Shown here: positions 59,991-64,000 of the stretch, piece by piece
Layout of the letters: each line of letters opens with the position of its first letter
Numbering within the stretch: the stretch's first letter is position 1
Origin: Thermoplasmata archaeon
GTDB taxonomy: Archaea > Thermoplasmatota > Thermoplasmata > Sysuiplasmatales > Sysuiplasmataceae
Reading direction: 5' to 3'
Length of the DNA stretch: 64,000 nucleotides
NCBI GenBank assembly: GCA_021806165.1
Contig: JAJZXY010000012.1
Span: forward strand, 1-64,000
Notes under the pieces: model-generated
Seen by the model: only the letters and a program-made list of their open reading frames with translations
Told to the model about the DNA's origin: nothing
The model's database searches: none
Position numbers and translations under genes: made by a program

Positions 59991-60884
59991 ATGGTGAAGT
60001 CACCCCGCGCGGTCGTGGCCACGTTTTCAATCGTCGCAATAGATCCTGAGACGAAGGACCTTGGTATAGCCGTGCAGTCGAAGTTTCTCTCCGTTGGCTC
60101 AGTTGTCCCATGGGCTTCGGCCGGAGTGGGCGCGGTTGCTACGCAATCATATGCAAATTCGTCATTCGGTCCCAGGGGGCTGGATATGATGAAGAAGGGG
60201 CTGAGCGCGGAAGAAACGATGAAAAAGCTCATTTCGGCTGACAGAGGAAGGGACAACAGACAGGTGGGAATCGTGGATGGGAAGGGACGGTCGGCAACCT
60301 ACACCGGGAGCAAGTGCATGGAGTGGGCGGGCGGCGTCGTCGGCGACGGTTTCGCAGCCCAGGGAAACATTCTTGTCGACGGAAGAACCGTTGAATCCAT
60401 GGCAAGCACCTTTGAGAATTCGAAAGAGGATTTCCCCGAGAGATTGCTTGCTGCACTGCAGGCCGGACAGGATGCAGGCGGGGACAGGAGAGGGATGCAG
60501 TCCGCTGCACTCCTCGTGGTGAGAAAGAAGGGGGGATATGGCGGATTCAACGACAGGTACATCGATCTCAGGGTGGATGACCATGAGAGTCCGATTGCGG
60601 AGCTGCGCAGGATATTCAGGATATACGACCTTGTCATCCTCTCAAGGGAGAGGAAGGAGGATCTGCTCAGGATCGACAACGGCATATGCAGGCAGCTCCA
60701 GTCAAGGCTGAAGAAGCTTGGATACTACAGCGGTCCAGTCAACGGGTCATGGGGGAAGGGGATATCATCCTCTTTGGAGGAATACCTCTCGGTGAACAAC
60801 TTCGAAAACAAGAAAGCTCCCAAAGGACATATATGGAAATCGGTTCTTGATTACATCGGAAATGACAGCAAGAGGAAAAGCTGA
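59991..60884 (+). CDS. DUF1028 protein with C-terminal peptidoglycan-binding-like domain
   Basis: DUF1028 proteins have an Ntn-hydrolase-like fold of unknown activity. Signatures: TFSIVAIDPETKDLGIAVQSKFLSVGSVVPWA (in pieces), GVGAVATQSYAN, GPRGLDMMKKG, RQVGIVDGKGRSATYTG, FAAQGNILV and GGDRRGMQSAALLVV. The last about 70 residues resemble a PGBD-like helical domain (RLKKLGYYSGPVNGSWG), a known architecture of the family. No signal peptide. The ATG at 59991 fits the family start, giving 297 residues; the frame opens at 59937. Confidence 0.82.
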   Translation: MVKSPRAVVATFSIVAIDPETKDLGIAVQSKFLSVGSVVPWASAGVGAVATQSYANSSFGPRGLDMMKKGLSAEETMKKLISADRGRDNRQVGIVDGKGRSATYTGSKCMEWAGGVVGDGFAAQGNILVDGRTVESMASTFENSKEDFPERLLAALQAGQDAGGDRRGMQSAALLVVRKKGGYGGFNDRYIDLRVDDHESPIAELRRIFRIYDLVILSRERKEDLLRIDNGICRQLQSRLKKLGYYSGPVNGSWGKGISSSLEEYLSVNNFENKKAPKGHIWKSVLDYIGNDSKRKS

Positions 60885-60885
60885 A

Positions 60886-61593
60886 GTGAGCGGCGGGAGG
60901 CAGGAAGGGCTGCCTGACCGTCTAGCTTCAATAGAGGTCATAGCATCGGACTACGACAGGACGCTTACTGCTCTCGACCTGAGCCTTAGGCCGGCAACGG
61001 TGCAGGCTGTCGACAGGGCATCAGGCGCGGGAATACGCATAGTCATTGTTTCAGGAAGGAAACTGCATTTCATGGCCAGGATATCAGGCATGTTTGAGCA
61101 TGTAGATGCGCTCGTTGCTGAGAATGGTGCAGTGATATCGTACAACGGACTGGTCAGAAAGCTGTCTGAGGAAAATGGGAAGAGGATTGCCGATGAACTT
61201 GAAGACAGGCGCGTGCCAATAATCAGGGGGGATGTTATTTCATATGTTGAGAAGGGGAATCTGGAAAGGGCAAGGGTGGCGCTTGAGGGGATGGGAAATT
61301 ATGCCAGACTGGTTAGGAACGTTGATTCAGGTATGGTACTGCCCGCTGGTGTCGACAAGGACACCGGGCTGCGCGTCGCCCTGGAGCTGATGGGCAAGCG
61401 AATGGACAGGACGGCTGTGGTGGGGGATGGGGAGAATGACCTCTCCCTCTTCCGTCTGGAGGCGCTGAAGGTCGCCCTCGGAAATTCGGTCCTGCAGATC
61501 AGGGAGAGGGCAGACGTGGTCTATGAAAAGCCAGGAGGAGAGGGTGTCGTTGAGATGATTGAGGCCATACTCTCATCAAGGGAAAGGGAATGA
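60886..61593 (+). CDS. HAD-superfamily phosphatase, archaeal phosphoglycolate phosphatase-like
   Basis: HAD type IIB (Cof-like) phosphatase. Motif I IASDYDRTLT with nucleophilic Asp, motif II VIVSGRK, Lys in GVDKDTGL, and motif III/IV VVGDGENDLSLF. The organisation matches the Thermoplasma phosphoglycolate phosphatase TA0175 family, but sugar phosphates are possible substrates. The start is taken as the GTG at 60886, one base after the preceding stop and behind AGAGG; an ATG at 60862 would overlap. Length 235. Converges on the GT4 gene. Confidence 0.85.
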   Translation: MSGGRQEGLPDRLASIEVIASDYDRTLTALDLSLRPATVQAVDRASGAGIRIVIVSGRKLHFMARISGMFEHVDALVAENGAVISYNGLVRKLSEENGKRIADELEDRRVPIIRGDVISYVEKGNLERARVALEGMGNYARLVRNVDSGMVLPAGVDKDTGLRVALELMGKRMDRTAVVGDGENDLSLFRLEALKVALGNSVLQIRERADVVYEKPGGEGVVEMIEAILSSRERE

Positions 61594-61597
61594 TGTC

Positions 61598-62950
61598 TCA
61601 GTACATCGATATGACCTTTTCAAATATCTCCATCTCCCTCTTCAGTGCCACATCGGTTTCGCACTGCTTGGCAGTCTCGAAACCGAGCCTTCCCATGTCA
61701 TCCTCCCTTCCACCCCTGAGCATTTCGGCCATCCTTGAAGCAAGCTCCAGATCATTGTCCCTGTCGAATGTGTAGCCGTTCAGCCCTTCCACGACAAGCT
61801 CGGCCGAGCCACAGCCGTTGCTGACTATCACGGGACGCTTCATGGCCCAGCACTCAGCTGTGACAAGGCCGAACCCTTCGGCTCTTGAGGGCAGAATATG
61901 TGCCTCGCAGAGGCTGTATGCGGCTTCAACCACGCTGTCGTCGGCGTGGCCAGCCAGTATGACTTTGTCCTGCAGCCCGAACTGCTCTATCAGCTGAAAA
62001 AGGTGCTTCCTCCAGTTTGCGGCCTTTGATGAACCGAGACCGCTCTTCGAGCTTCCCGAAAAACTCCCGTTGCCTATGAGTACCAGCTTGACGTCCGGGA
62101 ACTCGTCCCTTATGTGCGCCATTGCCTTGATTGCAATATCCTGCGATTTCATCGGATCCATCCGTGCAACTGTGAGGAAGAACCTCTCCCCCTCCTTCAG
62201 CCCGGTCTGGGAGTAAAGCCTGTTGATGTCCCTCTTGCCCGGCGGCTTCCACTTCCCGACGTCAATGTGCGGGTATACCTGGTATGCCTCCCCCCTGTAC
62301 CCGGCCCGGAAGAGCGCCTCAAGGTCGGCCTTGTTGCTGACTATGATTGCATCGTAGGCCTCCATATTCCTAACAATGAACTTCCTGACGCGCGCCGAGA
62401 TCGTATCAAAGTTGGCAGGTATGTGCCACCTGAAAACTGCCGGGGCGAACGGTCCGACAAAATTGCCCACCTGCAGCTGCTGGAAGTCGTGAATGTAGTA
62501 TAAGTCATAATCACCAAGCGTTTTCAGCATCACGTCGGCAGTCTTCCATCCATACTGGCTGAAAGCTAGATACTCCCTTGGCACGAATGACAGATGCTCA
62601 AGACCGTGTATCTCATTCCACAGTCTGTCCTTGAATTTGACATACCCTTCGGCGTCGTGCCTGTCAAGGTCGATGTTAATGAAATCGATGCCATCACCGC
62701 GGAGGGCAGTCGGAGCACCGGGTGACAGGGATATCCAGAGCGCCTTCTCTGCAATGCCTAGTGCCTTCATCCTCTTCAGCGATGGATATACCATGGCAGT
62801 TACACCGCCGGGTGAAAAGACGAAGTCGACGCCCTCCTCAAGCATCTTGAGGTCCACCACATCGTCAAGCGTTCCGTATTTCTCTACCAAATCGGCCGAG
62901 GTTGCCAGGAACCTGATCAGCGGGGTCTGTGTGTTTACGCATATGTTCAT
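61598..62950 (-). CDS. GT4 glycosyltransferase, TreT-like
   Basis: 450 residues with a GT-B fold. The N-terminal half has YDLYYIHDFQQLQVGNFVG and FRWHIPAN; the C-terminal half has FFLTVARMDPMKSQDIAIKAMAHIRDEFP (in pieces), LVLIGNGSF, VILAGHADD, and the E-x7-E motif SRAEGFGLVTAECWAMKRPVIVS. The His in HDFQ and the RWHI segment resemble trehalose glycosyltransferring synthase (TreT), making trehalose from NDP-glucose and glucose, but other GT4 activities fit. A short insertion (SGSSKSGLGSSKAANWRKH) is unusual. Both neighbours face other ways, so it is probably monocistronic. Confidence 0.82.
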   Translation of the reverse strand: MNICVNTQTPLIRFLATSADLVEKYGTLDDVVDLKMLEEGVDFVFSPGGVTAMVYPSLKRMKALGIAEKALWISLSPGAPTALRGDGIDFINIDLDRHDAEGYVKFKDRLWNEIHGLEHLSFVPREYLAFSQYGWKTADVMLKTLGDYDLYYIHDFQQLQVGNFVGPFAPAVFRWHIPANFDTISARVRKFIVRNMEAYDAIIVSNKADLEALFRAGYRGEAYQVYPHIDVGKWKPPGKRDINRLYSQTGLKEGERFFLTVARMDPMKSQDIAIKAMAHIRDEFPDVKLVLIGNGSFSGSSKSGLGSSKAANWRKHLFQLIEQFGLQDKVILAGHADDSVVEAAYSLCEAHILPSRAEGFGLVTAECWAMKRPVIVSNGCGSAELVVEGLNGYTFDRDNDLELASRMAEMLRGGREDDMGRLGFETAKQCETDVALKREMEIFEKVISMY

Positions 62951-63053
62951 TCTAATACCCCCGTCCCTTTTGTTGTAACGAATGAGTTGCTTGTTGATAC
63001 CTTTTGTTGTCGCGGGCAGCCAGTAATCATTCCAAGAGCGCAGGATAGATTTA

Positions 63054-63638
63054 ATGTCAATGACTCATTCAAGTGTCGTGGAAAAGGGCAGCGCGCTTCG
63101 CAGGTCAATCCACGTCCTCACCGGGCTCGGATCGGTCTACTATTTCATACCTGAGAAGCTGCTCCCGTGGCTTGACAGGGAAACTGCGCTGGTCCTCGTA
63201 CTTCTTTTTGTCCTCGCATTTGAGTCTGTGCGCATACAGCTGAGCCTCAAGATCATTGGCATGAGGCCCTATGAATACACCAGACTGTCTGGTTTTGCTT
63301 GGGCATTCCTGGGCATCGGGACGGTCGTCCTTTTCTTCCCGTTCTACATAGCTGTGCCAGCTCTTGCATCGATGGCGCTTATGGACCCCCTTGCAGGCGA
63401 GCTGAGGGCGCGGGGCTTGAGCAAGCTGTCTGACATAATACTGCCTCTTTCGTTCACCATATATCTAGTATCATTCATTCTGTTCCATCTGACCCTCGTA
63501 ACCGCCGCACCGCTGGCACTTGCGGGTTCGCTGATAGCATGGTTATCAGAGAGGCTGAAATTCAAGTCCATCGATGACGATTACCTGATGTCTGTCCTTC
63601 CTGCGGTTGGAATCATCGCGCTCAGGACACTGATCTGA
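63054..63638 (+). CDS. Dolichol-kinase/phosphatidate-cytidylyltransferase-like membrane protein
   Basis: 194 residues, six to seven membrane helices. RRSIHVLTGL at the start and the C-terminal LSERLKFKSIDDDYLMSVLPA resemble the SEC59/VTE5/DGK1 lipid-kinase family, whose members phosphorylate dolichol, phytol or diacylglycerol using CTP. The family's central Gly/Asp-rich loop is weak here (ALMDPLAGELRARG), so activity is uncertain. A TATA-like CAGTAATCATT (about 63021-63031) is about 27 bases before the ATG. Confidence 0.65.
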   Translation: MSMTHSSVVEKGSALRRSIHVLTGLGSVYYFIPEKLLPWLDRETALVLVLLFVLAFESVRIQLSLKIIGMRPYEYTRLSGFAWAFLGIGTVVLFFPFYIAVPALASMALMDPLAGELRARGLSKLSDIILPLSFTIYLVSFILFHLTLVTAAPLALAGSLIAWLSERLKFKSIDDDYLMSVLPAVGIIALRTLI

Positions 63639-63680
63639 AGAGGCTCGCTGGTTTTCTACGGGGGCATGGCACAGTACCGC

Positions 63681-63690
63681 TTTATATTTC
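63681..63690 (+). promoter_or_regulatory. TATA box of the ArsR-like regulator
   Basis: TTTATATTTC, centred 26 bases before the ATG at 63711; supports a leaderless transcript and that start over the in-frame ATG at 63693. Confidence 0.5.
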
Positions 63691-63710
63691 AGATGCAGAT
63701 AGAGGTCTTC

Positions 63711-64000
63711 ATGAACCGAATGAAGGTCATCAACGAGCCGTCAGATCTCGTTCCGATGCTGAGAGCAGTCGACACCGAGTCCAAGAGACAGGTGCTCAAG
63801 GAGGTAACGCTGGAATGGAGGACGGCCAGGGATATCGAGGAAAAGTACGGGAAGGAGGGAAAGGAGGCGCTGAAATTCCTCGAGAAGATGAAGCTTGTGG
63901 AAACCAGATGGCAGTCATCCAGCAAATCACCTCAGCCAGAGAAGGCTTACCATACATATTATTCATCATTCCACATCAGCGTCACCTGGCCCGTTTATGA
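63711..64000 (+). CDS. ArsR-like winged-helix regulator (partial, cut by window end)
   Basis: The frame runs from the ATG at 63711 to the end of the window without a stop (96 codons). It encodes a winged-helix-like segment: EPSDLVPMLRAVDTESKRQVL, EVTLEWRTARDIEEKYGKEG and ALKFLEKMKLVETRWQ, then YHTYYSSFHISVTWPVY. This wording matches a conserved euryarchaeal family annotated as ArsR-type regulators. No metal-binding Cys box is seen in the visible part. The C-terminus is missing. Confidence 0.75.
   Translation, partial: MNRMKVINEPSDLVPMLRAVDTESKRQVLKEVTLEWRTARDIEEKYGKEGKEALKFLEKMKLVETRWQSSSKSPQPEKAYHTYYSSFHISVTWPVY

Overview
The window is a dense, GC-rich, single-copy stretch of archaeal chromosome, most likely from a member of the Thermoplasmata or a close relative. 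Archaeal markers are an NMD3 homologue, an archaeal proteasome beta subunit, KaiC-like ATPases, a thiolase with its DUF35 partner, a UPF0173 hydrolase, an HTH_10 regulator, a gluconate dehydratase very like those of Sulfolobus and Picrophilus, and TATA boxes about 26 bases upstream of many starts (leaderless transcripts). A secreted sedolisin (S53) protease suggests an acidic habitat. One tRNA is present. I saw no rRNA, CRISPR array, insertion sequence, integrase or phage gene, and no gene-free stretch exceeds 300 bases.

Layout. 0-10 kb: a membrane protein, NMD3, then a minus-strand block for 4-hydroxyphenylacetate/homoprotocatechuate breakdown (hpaB, hpaD, an hpaG-like gene) mixed with gluconate dehydratase and a thrC-hom-dapA run. 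10-16.6 kb: UPF0173 hydrolase with cis-prenyltransferase, OGG1-type glycosylase, and an acyl-CoA operon (thiolase, DUF35, 3-hydroxyacyl-CoA dehydrogenase, acyl-CoA dehydrogenase, Nudix). 16.7-24 kb: cell-surface region with a 907-residue repeat protein, two membrane proteins, a SWIM-finger protein and the S53 protease. 24-26.5 kb: SufT-like protein, proteasome beta subunit, MBL hydrolase. 26.5-35.1 kb: signalling region with a 1351-residue histidine kinase, three tandem KaiC-like ATPases and a CheY-like receiver, interrupted by galT.

35-41.2 kb: endonuclease IV, GlgA-type glycogen synthase, a thioesterase and a three-gene operon of sugar nucleotidyltransferase, catalytically degenerate phosphomannomutase-like protein and catalytically degenerate GH57-like protein. 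41.2-53.5 kb: mixed housekeeping and membrane genes, including an orphan zinc-finger DNA methyltransferase, a duplicated DoxX-like protein, a degenerate HemC-like protein, an M48 peptidase apparently split over two reading frames, tRNA(CAU) and a multi-zinc-ribbon coiled-coil protein. 53.6-64 kb: a giant Lhr-type helicase, nitrilase, DUF1028 protein, HAD phosphatase, GT4 glycosyltransferase, a dolichol-kinase-like membrane protein and the start of an ArsR-like regulator cut by the window end.

The most unusual content is a set of apparent pseudoenzymes in intact genes (HemC-like, GH57-like, PMM-like), two of them in one operon beside glycogen synthase, and the KaiC/histidine kinase/receiver cluster. 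Functional assignments come from motifs recalled by eye; no database search was possible.
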